A stretch of 64,000 nucleotides of DNA, taken from the NCBI GenBank assembly GCA_017165825.1, contig CM029372.1, positions 855,466 through 919,465 of the forward strand. The letters run 5' to 3'. The translations under genes were made by a program, and so were the position numbers. Origin of the DNA: Hepsetus odoe (taxonomy: Eukaryota; Chordata; Actinopteri; Characiformes; Hepsetidae). Under the pieces are notes generated by a model. The model had not been told where the DNA came from, searched no databases, and saw only the letters and a program-made list of their open reading frames with translations. Of the stretch, positions 12,257 to 24,899 are shown piece by piece (within the stretch, counting starts at the first letter, position 1; the number at the start of each line of letters is the position of its first letter).

Positions 12257-13395
12257 TGTGTTTAGTTGTAGAGAGAATGCTCTCTTACTAAAAAAAAAAA
12301 AAATCACAGCAATCTACTATACACTCTATTCAGTTACTTAAATACCATGAATAAAAATATATACTATCTGTGTCATAACATCTGTCAAATATTAAAGCAC
12401 TTAATAAAAGGCTTAAATGTGTAGCTTTGGCCACTTTCAATGTTAGCTGAAAGCTCTTCTGCTTTGTTTAGTTTCATCAGTGATGAATTCACCAATGATG
12501 GTTCTCCTTTTTCTGGTCCATACATGATTTTGAAGCAGCTGGGACTGTGAGCTTGAGTAAATTGGATGAACAGCTGTGGCCCATGTGTCCAAAGCCAGAG
12601 CCACAGGCCAGTTTGATACATGGAACAAGGGAGCGTGCTCGCTGGTGAGTGAAACTATGTTATTTATTTATTTTTTTACCTGCTTCAGTGCTCTCAACAG
12701 AGTTCATTCATGGGTCAGCACCCATAAAATGAGCATCTTATTTAAAGAAAGCTACTCATTGACCCTCCATTAAATATTGTTATGGTTATGAATCAAGTTA
12801 AAACTGACCTGTGCTTTTTTAAAAATAGCCATTTGCTTTTAGCCAGGCCTCAGTGGATTGTTTATATTCTACTTTTCTCAACAAAATTTGAAGACTTGAA
12901 CCCATTATACAGTTTCTAGGTGCAGCTGGGGTTGCCTGAAGCACATACTTATAGTGCAGTAAAATAAGTTCTTGTATATGACAAAATGCATCATAGTCAG
13001 GCTCAGTGTACTCAGAGTTACTATTGGGTGCTGAGCTAGTCTATGTTCTTCCTGCTCATATGGCAAAGATGAAATTTTATTGGACACGAAAAGCAAAAAT
13101 AGATCACCATGCTCAGAAATTTCATGTGTATGAATCCTAGTTTTTCCAAACTGAAACCCAAACCTAAGCTGTACACTGTGCTCCAGGCCGAAAATGCAGT
13201 ACTACCTTTATTATATACCACATTTTATATGAAAAACCAAATTTAGTGGAATAATTTGAACTTGTTTAAAAGCTAAGCTTTGGCCTCTAAAGAAAAATTA
13301 TTAGAATTCTTTCAATTCTATTGATGTGAGAGGAATCTACAGGTCACAAATGATGTCCCTCAAGGCTCAATTCTAGGTCTCACTTGGTAAGATAT

Positions 13396-13679
13396 TGTCA
13401 CGGGTGGTCAAACCGGTAGAGGGTGCTCTGTTCTGACTGAGCACACCTGAGCTCATGAAGGCACAGGTGTGCTTCATTGGGGCTGCTATTTAAGCCTCAG
13501 TGCGTCAGAACAGCGCACGGTTCATTCATGAGGCAAAGCCTCACGTTAATGGTGGTTTTGGTCATTTTTGGCAACTTGTTTTAGACTGCAGTTCCTTGTG
13601 TCTTGTTTGGGTTAGAACTGCAGTCCTTGGATCTTGGAGCTCTGCAATGACATCCTTCCCGCACCCCGCCACTGTTACA
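13396..13679 (+). mobile_element. Solo LTR of the self-priming LTR family
   Basis: Starts TGTCACGG, ends TGTTACA, and is flanked by the 5-bp duplication GATAT (13391-13395 and 13680-13684). It has TATTTAAG followed by GGTTCATTC, the same predicted RNA start as in the full element. No internal sequence remains, so it arose by LTR-LTR recombination. Confidence 0.85.
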
Positions 13680-13871
13680 GATATATACTGGAGTAAAACA
13701 TATTTTTCCATAGTCACTTGGAAATGTTTGTGGAGGCAAAAGACAATTGCTAATATATTCAAACCTGTTATGCTCCTCTCAGATTAATTGATGGCAATCT
13801 CAACACCCATTTCTGCAAAATATTAGTCATACGAAAGGTATTAACATACTGCCATTTTAATGAACTGTTTA

Positions 13872-13944
13872 GGGGAATGAAGCTCAGTTGTAGAGTGCAT
13901 GCTTTACATATATGAGGTCCAGGTTTCAATCCCCCGCATCTCCA
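13872..13944 (+). pseudogene. tRNA-Ala-like pseudogene
   Basis: About 73 nt closely follow vertebrate tRNA-Ala: GGGGAATGAAGCTCAGTTGT (D arm), GAGTGCATGC TTTACAT anticodon loop, GGTTTCAATCC (T arm) and a CATCTCCA end. There is one extra base in the acceptor/D region. The anticodon positions read TAC where alanine tRNAs have TGC, AGC or CGC, and several stem pairs are weakened. It ends 3 to 5 nt before a family-A SINE head. Confidence 0.7.
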
Positions 13945-13947
13945 TTG

Positions 13948-14185
13948 GGCAGCGGTGGCCTAGTGGTTAGGCCCCAGGATCAGAAGGTCATAGGTTCAAA
14001 TCCCAGACAAGTATGTTGCCCTGAGGTACCCTTGAGTAAGGTACCATCCCCATCCCTGCTGCCTGGGCACTTTAAATAGCTGCCCCCTGCTGCACAGTGT
14101 GTATGGGTTAAATGTAGAGGCTGCATTTCACTGGGGTTCACAAAATGTTGTGTTTTGGACTCACAATGACAGCCTTTCACTACAT
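13948..14185 (+). repeat. Family-A SINE
   Basis: GCAGCGGTGGCCTAGTGGTT head, GGTTCAAATCCC box B, standard body, then a diverged tail. Bases 14186-15060 after it hold no recognisable element. Confidence 0.85.
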
Positions 14186-15061
14186 ATGCCATTTTATATA
14201 TCACTGCTTTTTGTGAACAATGGTAATTACAAAACTGATTTCAGGTATATGATTACCTTTAAGGTGCCTAAAGCTTTCAATGAACTGGGAAAATCTACTT
14301 TTATAGTTTACCAGCAAGCTAAAATGTATTGTAGGACACTTTAAAGCTCCACTGGCTTGTGGCATTTAACCCTTTGATAATTTAGTCTCTAACCACCTCC
14401 ATTCAGAATGTAATTGTCTTTTTATTTTTTAGTTTGTTTGATGTGACTTGTTCATTTTGAATGGCTTCATCTAGTTTAAAAGGTTTAATTTGCTTAAGTT
14501 TTCTTTTTAAATATATTTTATTATTCTGATTAAATTCAATTTTGCACATCTTTTTACCAATTCCTGTATGTTTAGTCAGTCAGGATTAGCTCCATTGCTA
14601 CACAGCTACATAGCTATAAATGTATTAACAAAGTTTGATTGATTACAAATTAAAATCCCATAAATCAAGCGCTAAACATTAGATTAGATGTTTTGCTTTT
14701 TCAATTTTACACTTTTTTCCTGTACTTTGACCACTGGAAAAACAAAATCAAAAAATCACAACTGAATTTTTCAAAGATGCATTTTTTTTCTTTTCGTTCT
14801 GTAAAGAAGAGCTCATTTTGTTTCTTTTGCATGCTAATAACAAGAGTTGGATAATAACTGGATTATAAAAATATACATAAATTAATTTTTACCCAGACCC
14901 CAAAGGGGAGCCCATCCTCCTCTGGTCAACACCAAATAATAAAGGAAAAGAAAGAGAAAGTGCATTTTTTTAAAGTAAGCAATTTAGCAATAAGTTCCAG
15001 AAAAGTATGAGTTACTATTGAAAGCTTGATGAACTAATAATGGTGGTTCTGTTTGAGTGGG

Positions 15062-15311
15062 TGGAGCTTTTGAAAGTTACTATTCTTGTCATTGCGAGGT
15101 CACAGCACAGCACACCACAACAAAATTGGACTTCTGCATTTAACCCATGCAAACACCATGCAGCAGTGGGCAGCTATGCAGCTGCCAGGGGAGCAGTGAT
15201 GGGGGCGGTACTTTGCTCAAGGGTACCTCAGGGCAACCTACTGGTAAGGGGTTTGAACCCCCAATCTTCTGATCCTGTGACTCCCTAACCACTAGGCCAC
15301 CGCTGCCCCAT
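15062..15311 (-). repeat. Family-A SINE
   Basis: Minus-strand copy with TTACTATTCTTGTCATTGCG tail region, full body, box B (GGGTTTGAACCCCC on plus) and ACTAGGCCACCGCTGCCCCA head. Confidence 0.85.
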
Positions 15312-15589
15312 TTCTTTTAAATCTTAGTGGCAGCAGCTCATGCAAATGATCCAGTATGATGTGATTGACCTGAAGCTCAGGTGGGGAGAGAAATCTGATG
15401 ATAGTCATTTCATCGGTGGACAAGCTGGTGTGGAGCTCAGGAAACCCTCAGGCCTTTGCTTTCCAGGAATGCCTAAGCTGTCATCTATCATCCATCCATC
15501 TCAATCAGAGAGAGAGAAATTAGTTCTGTTTTGAACTCACATTGTGCAGACCATGAATTTATAGTACTGTGTATAGTACTGTCACTCAG

Positions 15590-16200
15590 GCATACTTGCT
15601 ATACTGAGAGTGTTTCTGAGTCTGAGAGGTCAGTAGTTGGAAGAGCCAGCACTTTGCAATCTAAGTGAGTGTGGGGTTCATAACTGGAGATGAGCTCAGA
15701 AAGATACTCAGGAGTGAGGCCGTTTAGGACTTTGTGAGCCAGTAGTAAAATTTTATGGTCGATATGGAATTTCATAGGAAGTCAATAAAGTCTAGATAAT
15801 ATCAGACTAATGTGATCCAATTATGTAAATCTAGTGAGGACTCTAAATGCTGCATTCTGGAATAACTTGAGTTTATGAAGGCTACTAGAACATCCTGACA
15901 GCAGGGCATCACTATAATCTAGTCTTGATGTGTTAAAAATGATTATATAATTTTTTATTATTATATAAATAAAATAATTTTACGTCATGTAGTGTGAGAG
16001 AGCTTCTAAGTTTAGCAATGTTTCTAAGGTAAAGGAAAGCTATTTTAGTAATATTTCCCATGTGTGTATCTAGAGATAGATCTGAGTCAACTGTGACGCC
16101 CAGGCTCTTGACAGTGGGTTTAGGATTAACTGTAAAATGAGCAAAGTCTAGCATTAAACCTGACAGTTTGTCTTTATCAGGTTTAATTCTAGACTTCGCT
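15590..16200 (-). mobile_element. Non-LTR reverse transcriptase fragment
   Basis: The minus strand reads HFTVNPKPTVKSLGVTVDSD, then SLDTHMGNITKIAF and LRNIAKLRSSLT (frame 16154-15933), followed after a frameshift by SRLDYSDALLSG-like and HKILLLAHKVLNGLTPEYLS-like sequence. This is the C-terminal part of a LINE RT, with a small TTATTA expansion at about 15955. The exact clade is not settled. Confidence 0.75.
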
Positions 16201-16579
16201 CATTTTACAGTGACTATGTCTTTTTGGTTGATGTGTTGCATTGTAGTTCTCGGTAACAGGTTAAAATGTTGACATTTTAAATTAAATAAACATCTGGAAT
16301 TAGTGGGAAAATGTAGTTTTTTCATTTAAATAATCTGATCACTTTACTTTAATTTAGTAATCCTTAATATTAGGCTTTAGATGACATTTTGTTACAGTTC
16401 ATCAAAACTGTACTCCAGAGTTTTTAAAGTAACCCTCCCAATCCTGCTAATTACCAACAAAATTATTTCTGTCATTGGAGGAGGCAGGCTCAGTGTGTGT
16501 GGAGGTAAGGAACTGGCTGCAGTAGATAACAACACAGAGAGATAATATGCATTTCAGTTTATTTATGCACAACAAGCAC

Positions 16580-16777
16580 AACACAACGAAATTCAGCCTC
16601 TGCGTTTCACCCATACAGACACGTGCAGCAGGGGGCAGCTATTGAATACGCTAAAGGAGCAGTGACGGGGACGGTACCTTGCTAAAGGGTACCTCAGGGC
16701 AACCTACTGGTGAGGAAACCAAACCCACAATCATCCAATCCGGGGCCAACTCCCTAACAACTAGGCCACCGCTGCCA
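16580..16777 (-). repeat. Family-A SINE
   Basis: AACACAACGAAATTCAGCCT, GTGCAGCAGGGGGCAGCTAT and a CTAGGCCACCGCTGCC head. The extreme tail is missing. Confidence 0.8.
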
Positions 16778-16889
16778 CAATGAGTAGCCACTATTCTTGC
16801 ACAGTAGTTGTTATTTATGCCGAAACCTCAAATCCATTTACCATTACTAAAATCTCCCTGAATTGACTGTGTTGTGTTGTCACAAAGAT

Positions 16890-17250
16890 GGCTACTGAAA
16901 TATTTTAGTAGTAGTATATTATTTCAGTATATTTGGCATACTGGGAAAAAAATGTTGTTCTCATACATATCATCTCATAAGGAAGGTTGATTACAAGAGC
17001 AGTGTTGCAAATATGCTGCAAATTGCTTTTAAGCTGATTGACAACTCTCTGTACCAACTCTCTGTACTCTGTGTGCATGATTATTAGACAAGTGAATATT
17101 TTGAAGATGAATTTAAAAAGGAACAAATACAGTGCTTTCAGTCAATCCAAAATGTTAATAACCCTAAAAACTGAATGTTTTACAAAGGAAACGTGAGTGT
17201 GAACATTCTCAGGAGAATGCATATGTGTGCAGAATTATTACACAAGTAAA
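16890..17250. mobile_element. Tc1/mariner-like fragment (same family as 39.8 kb)
   Basis: From about 17058 the sequence CTGTGTGCATGATTATTAGA, GAATATTTTGAAGATGAATT and CAATCCAAAATGTTAATAAC parallels 39769-39990. No transposase remains. Confidence 0.65.
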
Positions 17251-17349
17251 TGAGAAACAATGATTTCTGGTCCTGAAATGAGCTTCCTGCTTTAAGCTGA
17301 GCATTAAACAAACACAATTCCAACAGATGACAGAGCTCTTTGAAAACAC

Positions 17350-17575
17350 ATGAAAGTGAAAGTGACTATTCTTGTCATTGTGGAATGCAGCACAGCACAA
17401 CACAACGAAATTATACCTCTGCGTTTCACCCATATGTGCAGCAGGGAGCAGCTATTGAAAGCACCTGGGGAGCAGTGATGGGGATGATACCTTGCTCAAG
17501 GGTTCCTCTGGGCAACCTACTGATGAGGGAATCAAACGCACAATCTTCCAATCCAGGACCAACTCCCTAACTCCC
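17350..17575 (-). repeat. Family-A SINE, head truncated
   Basis: GAAAGTGAAAGTGACTATTC tail, body, and box B region; the head ends at CCAACTCCCTAACTCCC without the ACTAGGCCACC block. Confidence 0.8.
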
Positions 17576-17579
17576 TTTA

Positions 17580-19160
17580 TATACCTGTGCAAATGCTGAG
17601 ATGGTAATAACCATTAGATATGCTTTAGAAGAACTGAAATTCTGAACATCCCATGGGAATCTAACAGTACAGTCAGAGAAGAAAACTAGCAGGGTATACA
17701 CTTTATGAGTGCATCCATTAAATGCAAGGAATTATAAACACTGAAAATGTATCTTATTAAAAATACTTACTCCACTCATAAGAGCACATGGGGCATAATC
17801 TAACACAATGTAATACAGGAGATAGTTAAACATGTTAGCTAAAGCAATATCTTTTTTAGTCAATCAATTTTAGTAAGATACAATGCATATTTTGAAGTGA
17901 TCTTCCTTGTGTGTAAATAATGATCTTTTAGCAAGTCCAACTTAGCTCTGTGTTGAAACACATAAACAACTCAGTTAGGCATGTTTAACTTGAAGCAAAT
18001 TGTATTTAGTTTGGAAAGCTCATTTTGTTCAAACAGCAAAGAAATGTATCATACTAATTGTGTTTCTGTTAACATACTAGAGTTTTCTATTTAATCTAAA
18101 ATAAACCCCTATGCCTTGAGCTCTACCTGAGCATAATATTGAAGCTTGAAACCCAAACCCTTTTGGTTTGTTTGAGACACTACCAAGAATGGTTTGTTCA
18201 CACACAATAACAGGGATAGATTACTGCATATGTGGTTTTACAGAGCTTTACTTGGTTATATAGGACTGAACTGCGAAAAATGAAAATATGGCAAAGGGAT
18301 AAAATGTTCCTAAAAAAAGTTCCTTTTGCTACTGTTGGTAACAATATCTCAGCTGAGTGTGAGCAAGCATTCACCTACCTAAATAAACCCTCCATTATCC
18401 ATGATTTCATTCAGGTGCATATTCACCCATTCCTCAAACTGACCTATTTAAAATTCACCCAAAATTAAAAGAGAAAAATAGGGGGAAACAGGTGTGAACA
18501 CCATCTGTAAGTAGGTTGTTGCTGGGGTTAAGTTCCACACATGACATCACACATTGGCTGCATTCATATCAATAATGTATTTTTTCATGCACAGCAGAGA
18601 TATGTGTATTTTATAAAAGTGTTTTCTCATAAACCAAAACCTGTCCCATATGCCCATTAAATATAACTTCAAGCATATATAGTCAGTTAATTAAGGAAAA
18701 CAATCTTAGAAAACTGTCTAGATGTTTCTGAGCATACAATTCTGAGCTTCAGTGGATGTTGCAGAAAATTTAATCCTATAAAACAGTACTAGATGGGTTA
18801 AGCTCTAAATGTTCTGTAATCAAAACATTGCTTTTTTCAAACCCCTACCAATCTTTTATAATGTAGAGTATAGTGTAATGTATTGTAAAGCATAATCTGT
18901 GCAAAACTGATTAAAATATTAAGATATTAACAGTTAAAACCTGTGGCCATGAATTGGTGGTTAGCATTGCCCTCCATGCATTGTGCTGTCCAATAACATT
19001 TTCTTTAGCAGCAGCTGCAAAAAATGGTGGTTGGTTTCTCATGACTCAGAGGAGACGTCCACCAGTATTGGTTGTTTCATGTGATGGAGGGAATTAGCTA
19101 GTAATTAGTAGTAGACAACTACATCTGGGAGAAAAATATATAAAGGCTATATAAAAGAGA
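17580..19160. other. No recognisable feature
   Basis: AT-rich sequence between a SINE and a Tc1 element. The 78-codon frame at 18232-18468 has no family resemblance or splice context that I can support. Confidence 0.6.
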
Positions 19161-19164
19161 AATA

Positions 19165-20503
19165 CAGTTGAGGCCAAAATTATTAGCCCCCCAGGAATTA
19201 TGGAACATTTTTCTATGGAACATCATCTTCCCAATGTTTTCAGCATTGATGAAACTTGATATAAGCAAACATTCACCAGTGCTATTTAGCTATTTAGTAG
19301 CTTTTGGAACATTTTGTAATATAAAATAAATTTTTGGCTTGCTTTATATCAAATATAGTAAACAATGGGGTGGTCAAAAATATTAGCCCCATGTGAATGT
19401 TTGCTTTCAAAACACACCTACAGTAATTAACCAACCAGCTTTGAAACAATGCCTGTGCAGTCAATTGGCTTCCTAACAACACCTGCAGTCAATTGGCTTC
19501 CTAACAACATTCAATCAGCATAAAAAGACTCCAAGGAACAGGGTACTTGAACACATAAGAGGGACTACTGTTACTCACCATGCCAAAGACAAACAAAATC
19601 AGTCTGGCACTCAGAAAGAAGATAGTAGAGGCTCATGATAAGGGGGAAGGCTACACTGCCATTTCCAAATGATTCACAGTGTCTAGAACTGCTGTATGTT
19701 GCATCATTGCCAAGTACAGGGAGACAAATTGTGTAAGAAACTAACCTGGCCGTGGCCGTAAGTACAAGATTTCAAGAACTCTGGAGAGGAAAATAGTCAG
19801 AGATGTCAGCAAGGAGCCCCGGACATCTGCCAAGATGATTGTTGCTGACCTGGCCTCTTCTGAAGTTGATGTTTCAAGGAACACAGTTGTGAGGGCTCTT
19901 CATCGTGGTGGGCTTCAGGGCCATCGCCCCAGAAGAACCCCTTTACTCATGGCATCATGAAAAAAGAAAATTATGTTGACAATTTGAGGAAGAATATGCA
20001 GAAATCTGCTCGTAGTCTAGGCTTAGGTCGTCGCTGGGTCTTCCAACAAGACAATGACCCAAAGCACACATCGAAATTAGTCAAGAATACCAAAACCAAG
20101 ATCCTGGAGTGGCCTGCACAGAGCCCAGACCTCAATCCTATTGAGAATTTGTGGCGGGTGAATGTCCATGCTTAGAAACCATGCAATTTTGACCAGCTAG
20201 AACAATTTGCAATGGAAGAATGGGCCAAAATCCCTCAGGAGACCTGTGCCAACCTAGTAAAGACCTACTCTAAGAGATTGTTGTCAGTTGTGGCTCAGAA
20301 AGGGTACACTATTGACTATTAATGGCCAGGGGGCTAATAATTTTGGATGTCTCATTTTTGCCCTTTCTAAACTGTGTGGACATTATTCTTTATAGTGTAT
20401 TTGTTTCCAAAATAACAATCACTTGTTAATGGTCATTTTCATGGAGAAATCAAGAGTGTTGTCTAATTTCATAAGGGGTGGCTAATAATTTTGACCTCAA
20501 CTG
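19165..20503 (+). mobile_element. Tc1-like transposon, complete ends
   Basis: Ends CAGTTGAGGCCAAAATTATT and AATAATTTTGACCTCAACTG form the inverted repeat; TA flanks at 19163-19164 and 20504-20505. It contains a 29-bp tandem duplication around 19455-19510 (GCAGTCAATTGGCTTCCTAA twice). Confidence 0.9.
19580..20322 (+). pseudogene. Tc1-type transposase with internal deletion
   Basis: Starts MPKTNKISLALRKKIVEAHD, has a stop in the first helix-turn-helix, then KMIVADLASSEVDVSRNTV. At about 19935-19960 the sequence jumps from RPRRTPL to a later block, removing the region with the first catalytic Asp. QQDNDPKHTSK and SPDLNPIENLW (frame 19957-20175) keep the second Asp and the Glu. The product cannot be active. 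Confidence 0.85.
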
Positions 20504-20572
20504 TATATAGTCATGTGAGAATGAAAAATTAGGACACCGTATGAAATCCTGTGTAGCACATCTCAGCATTTA

Positions 20573-20812
20573 AGGGGCAGTGGTGGCCTAGTGGTTAGGG
20601 AGTTGGCCACAGAATTGGAAGATTGTGGGTTTAAACCCCTTACCAGTTGGTTGCCCCAAGGTGCCCTTGAGCAAGGTACCATTCCCGTTACTGCTCCCCA
20701 GGCGCTTTCATAGCTGCCCCTGCTGCACGTTGTGTGTTGGTTCATGGGTTAAATGCAAAGATCTGGTTTCGTTGTGTGTACTGACAATGACAAGAATTTT
20801 CACTTCACTTTA
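20573..20812 (+). repeat. Family-A SINE, full length
   Basis: GGGGCAGTGGTGGCCTAGTG head, box B GGGTTTAAACCCC, body and TTTTCACTTCACTT tail; it lies 70 bp beyond the Tc1 element ending at 20503. Confidence 0.85.
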
Positions 20813-20960
20813 ATTTTGAAAGAGTTTAGCCCTATTTAAACCTCAGACATTTAGTTTGGTGTGCTCTCACTTATTTCAGCCAAAGGGGAAACACTAGTTA
20901 TTAGGGGGTAGGGTATCCTAACTTTTTCCTCAGTTAGAATACACATTTTTAACCCAGCCT

Positions 20961-23520
20961 CTAGGGATGCACAAGCCAGTGTATTATTTTGCGCCGGTCC
21001 CAAGCCTGGGTAAAAGGGGAGGGTTACGTCAGGAAGGGCATCCGTTGTAAAACTTTGCCAAGTCAATATGCAGACAACGATACAGAATTCCATACTGGAT
21101 CGGTCGAGGCCCGGGTTGACAATGACTGCCACCAGTACTGTTGGCCAAAGGAGAAGGAGAAGAAAAGGAATAAGGCATGTCCAGATGGAGAATGAGAGAA
21201 AGAAGGGGAGGAGAGTGGAAGTGAGGGTAGGGACTATGTTGGCAGCATGACCGGTAAAGGTAGAGAATTAGCTGATATGATGGAGAGAAGAAAGGTTGAC
21301 ATTTTTGTGTGCAAGAGACTAAATGGAAGGGTAGTAAGGCCAGGTGTATTGGAGGAGGGTTTAAACTGTTCTACCAAAGTGCGGATAGGAGGAATGGAGT
21401 AGGTGTTATCCTGAAGGAAGAGTATGTGGAGAGTGTTTTGGAGGTCAAGCGGGTGCCAGAAAGGGTGATGAGTTTGAAGCTGGAAGTTGAAGGTATAATT
21501 AATGTTGTTAGTGCTTATGCTCCACAAGTTGGTTGTGAGATGGAAGAGAAAGAAGAATTCTGGAGTGAGTTAGATGAAGTGATAGAGAATGTACCCAAAG
21601 GAGAGAGAGTGATGATTGGTGCAGAAGGTCAGATGGTTGTAGATTTTGCAAAAAGGATGGAAATAGCTGTAGTTAATACTTATTTTAAGAAGAGGGAGGA
21701 GCACAGGGTGATGTATAAGAGTGGAGGAAGATGCTCACAGGTGGATTATATCCTTTGCAGTGGGGTCAGTCTGAGAGAGATTGGAGACTGCAAAGTAGTG
21801 ACAGGGGAGAGTGTAGCTAAACAGCATAGGATGGTGGGCTGTAAGATGACCTTGGAGGTCAAGAAGAGGAGGAAAATGAGGGCAGAGTTGAGGATCAAGT
21901 GTTGGAAGCTGAAGGAGGAGGACTGCAAGGTAGCATTAAGGCAGGAGTTAACACGGGCACTGGGAGGTGTTGAACAGCTACTGGATTGCTGGGAATCAGC
22001 AGAAGTGATAAGGCAGACAGCTAGAAATATGCTTGGTGTGACATCTAGAAGGAAGAAGGAGCATAAGGAAACCTAGTGGTGGAACCAAGAAGTCCAGGAG
22101 TGTATTCAAAAGAAGAGGGAGGCAAAGAAGACATGGGACAGTCAGAGAGATGAACAAAGTAGACAGGTGTACAAGGAGATGAACCACAGGGCAAAGAAAG
22201 CAGTGGCAAAGGCCAAAGATAAGGTGTTTGGTGAATTGTATGAGAAGCTGGACAGTAAAGAGGGAGAAAAGGACCTTGACCGATGGGCTAGACAGAGAGA
22301 CAGATCTGGGAAAGATGTGCAGCAGGTCAGGGCGATTAAAGATAGAAATGGAAACGTACTCACAGGTGAACAGAGCGTGTTGAGCAGATGGAAGGAATAC
22401 TTTGAGGGGCTGATGAATGAAGAAAATGAGAAAGAGAGAAGACTGGATGATGTGAGGATAATGAACCAGGAAGTGCAGCAAATAAACAAGATGGAAGCAA
22501 GGGCAGCGATGAAGAGGATGAAGAATGGAAAGGCTGTTGGACCGAAGCATGGAGGTGTTTAGGGGAGATGGCAGTTGAGTTTCTGACCAGATTGTTTAAC
22601 ACAATCTTGGAAAGTTAGAGGATGCGGAGTGGAGACGAAGTGTACTGGTACCGATCTTCAAGAATAAGGGTGATGCACAGAGCTGTAGTAACTATAGAGG
22701 GATAAAGTTGATCAGCCACACCATGAAGTTATGGGAAAGAGTAGTAGAAGCTTGGTTAAGAAAAGAGGTGAGGATTAGTGAACAGCAGTATGGTTTTATG
22801 CCGAGAAAGAGCACTACAGATGCAATGTTTGCTCTGAGGGTTTTGATGGAGAAGTACAGAGAAGGTCAGAAGAAGCTGCATTGTGCCTTTGTGGACTTGG
22901 AGAAAGCATATGACAGGGTGCCTAGAGAGAAGTTGTGGTTTTGTATGAGGACGTCTGGTGTTACAGAGAAGTATGTGAGAGTAGTTCAGGATATGTATGA
23001 TGGCAGTGTAACAGTGGTGAGATCTGCAGTGGGAGTGACAGATGCATTTAAGGTAGAGGTTGGATGACATCAAGGATCAGCACTGAGCCCATTCTTGTTT
23101 GCAATAGTAATGGACAGGTTGACAGCCAAGGTTAGACAGGAGTCTCCGTGGACGATGATGTTTGCTGATGATATTCTGATCTGCAGTGAGCGTAAGGAGC
23201 AGCTTGAGGAGAACCTGGAGAGATGGAGATGTGCTCTAGAGAGGAGAGGAGTGAAAGTGAGTAGGGCAAAGACAGACTACATGAGTGTGAATGAAAGGAA
23301 GAAACATGAATGTAGACAGACTCTTCGACTTCGACTCTCATTTTTGGTCCAAATTCTGTACCTGAGCAGTTTCAGAGGATTTGTTTTTGTGGATGAAGCC
23401 ACACAGTGATCTAAGTATGAATCTAAGTTAAGGCACGAAACAGTGAGGAAACAGGTGTTGATGACTATAGATGATCAGGTGATTAGTTTACTGATGATGA
23501 AGGCTAAATGGTTGGAGCCC
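20961..23520 (+). mobile_element. RTE-like LINE, largest copy
   Basis: A 5' leader (GATGCACAAGCCAGTGTATT) is followed by endonuclease and reverse-transcriptase coding sequence in several frames. Endonuclease: 21309-22076, with SAYAP and QVDYILC. A linker (22167-22562) and the RT core follow: 22708-23067 with FVDLEKAYDRVP, and 23095-23409 with FADDILIC. Breaks include a deletion after MIGAE that removes the catalytic loop, a TAG at about 22075 where a tryptophan is usual, and frameshifts near 22560, 22700 and 23068. The C-terminal part of the family protein is missing. The copy is dead. Confidence 0.88.
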
Positions 23521-24587
23521 CTTTATTTAGGCAACCTTTATCATAAGTCACTTTTCAGCCTTTCACACTAAAACATTTGTTCATATATCTTTATTTTATT
23601 TCCTATATAGTCTAAAGACAGTCTTACATGCATAAATACTATTTTGCACCAACAAGATGATTCTCTAGCATATAATTAAGGCATTAGGTTGGCTTTTTGC
23701 ACAGATCTGCATATATAACATAGTGAAAGAACCTATCAGATTACATTTTAAGCAAAACATACAAGAGAAAACATCAGCATGATAAATGTTTTATGTGTGA
23801 ATAAAGGGGTTAACCGTATTGAATTAATGAGACTTCTCTTATGACTTCCCCCCATTTAAAGCTGCTTCGCATTTTCAAGTAATAAAGAAGGTAAAGGTAT
23901 TGAGAGTATATTTTTAGAAGTAATTTCTGTTTTGTTTTTAGGCAGGATGTGACTATTTAAGTACATAACTTAAGCTGTCCTTTATCTGACCTAGGGCCGG
24001 AAGGAGCTACTGCCTTTCACAGCTTTCCAAACACTCTCTCAAGATGCTATTCACCAAGGGTTAGGCCATCAAGAATAAGGAATGCCTTATTCTCAGAATT
24101 GTGGCGCTTGAGACACACATCTATCAGAGGACGGAAGTAAGTTCTTGCACCCCGATGACAGTTCCTTCTTTAAGTTGCTTTTAGTTTCTCCTCAAGAGTC
24201 TCCTCTCTTCCTGTCAGTCTCCAACTCTCTATCCCCATTTGATACACTGTCTACATTCAGATGTGCTTCTAATGACTGCAAGCTGCTCATGAATTCTCAG
24301 CTGGTCATTTTTATGAAAAGTTTTCTGCATCACAAAATCTTAAATCTGAACAGATCTTGTATCTGTTGTACCTGTATCTGTCTAGATGAGTGACTGAGTT
24401 TTAAGCATAAAGCTCATACATTTGATTGCCTGCTGAACATTCAATTGTTGCACATTTGTAAGTTGATGTTATTTTACAATAAACATCACCAGCATATGCA
24501 GTGAGCAGACACCACTCGTCAGTTATTTAAAAAACAAAAAAACAAAAGTACAGATCAATTTACACCTCCATTCCTTTAGAGAACCCA

Positions 24588-24675
24588 CCCCAACACATGC
24601 ACAGACACACACAAACACGCAGACGCAAACGAACACAAGCACGCACGCGCACACAAACACACACACACACACACC
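24588..24675. repeat. (CA)n-rich microsatellite
   Basis: Interrupted CA repeats with CACGCACGCGCACA steps, alternating purine-pyrimidine throughout. It lies at the upstream edge of the pde3a CpG island. The rest of 23520-24900 holds no recognisable gene. Confidence 0.9.
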
Positions 24676-24899
24676 TCTTCCACTAAATGACGTTTCGCAG
24701 CGTTTGATGGTGCTTGCCAAGGCGCATCAGTCCAGGGCGCGATGACGTAGATGCAGGTGATTAAGGCCCTGGTTCAGATTCAATAATTCATCAAAACGCA
24801 GTGGAGACGGAAAAGCCCTTATCGTTTGAAAACGCCCACAGGAAGGTTTATGCTAAAGAGGCTATTGCTCCCCTGTGCTCAAATACTGAACAGAAAAAA

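Noticed and set aside
18232..18468. 78-codon frame as a small gene
   Set aside because: No known motif, no splice or promoter context, and such lengths are expected by chance in AT-rich DNA.
21996..22550. 184-codon minus-strand frame
   Set aside because: Antisense shadow of the RTE coding region at 21309-22562.
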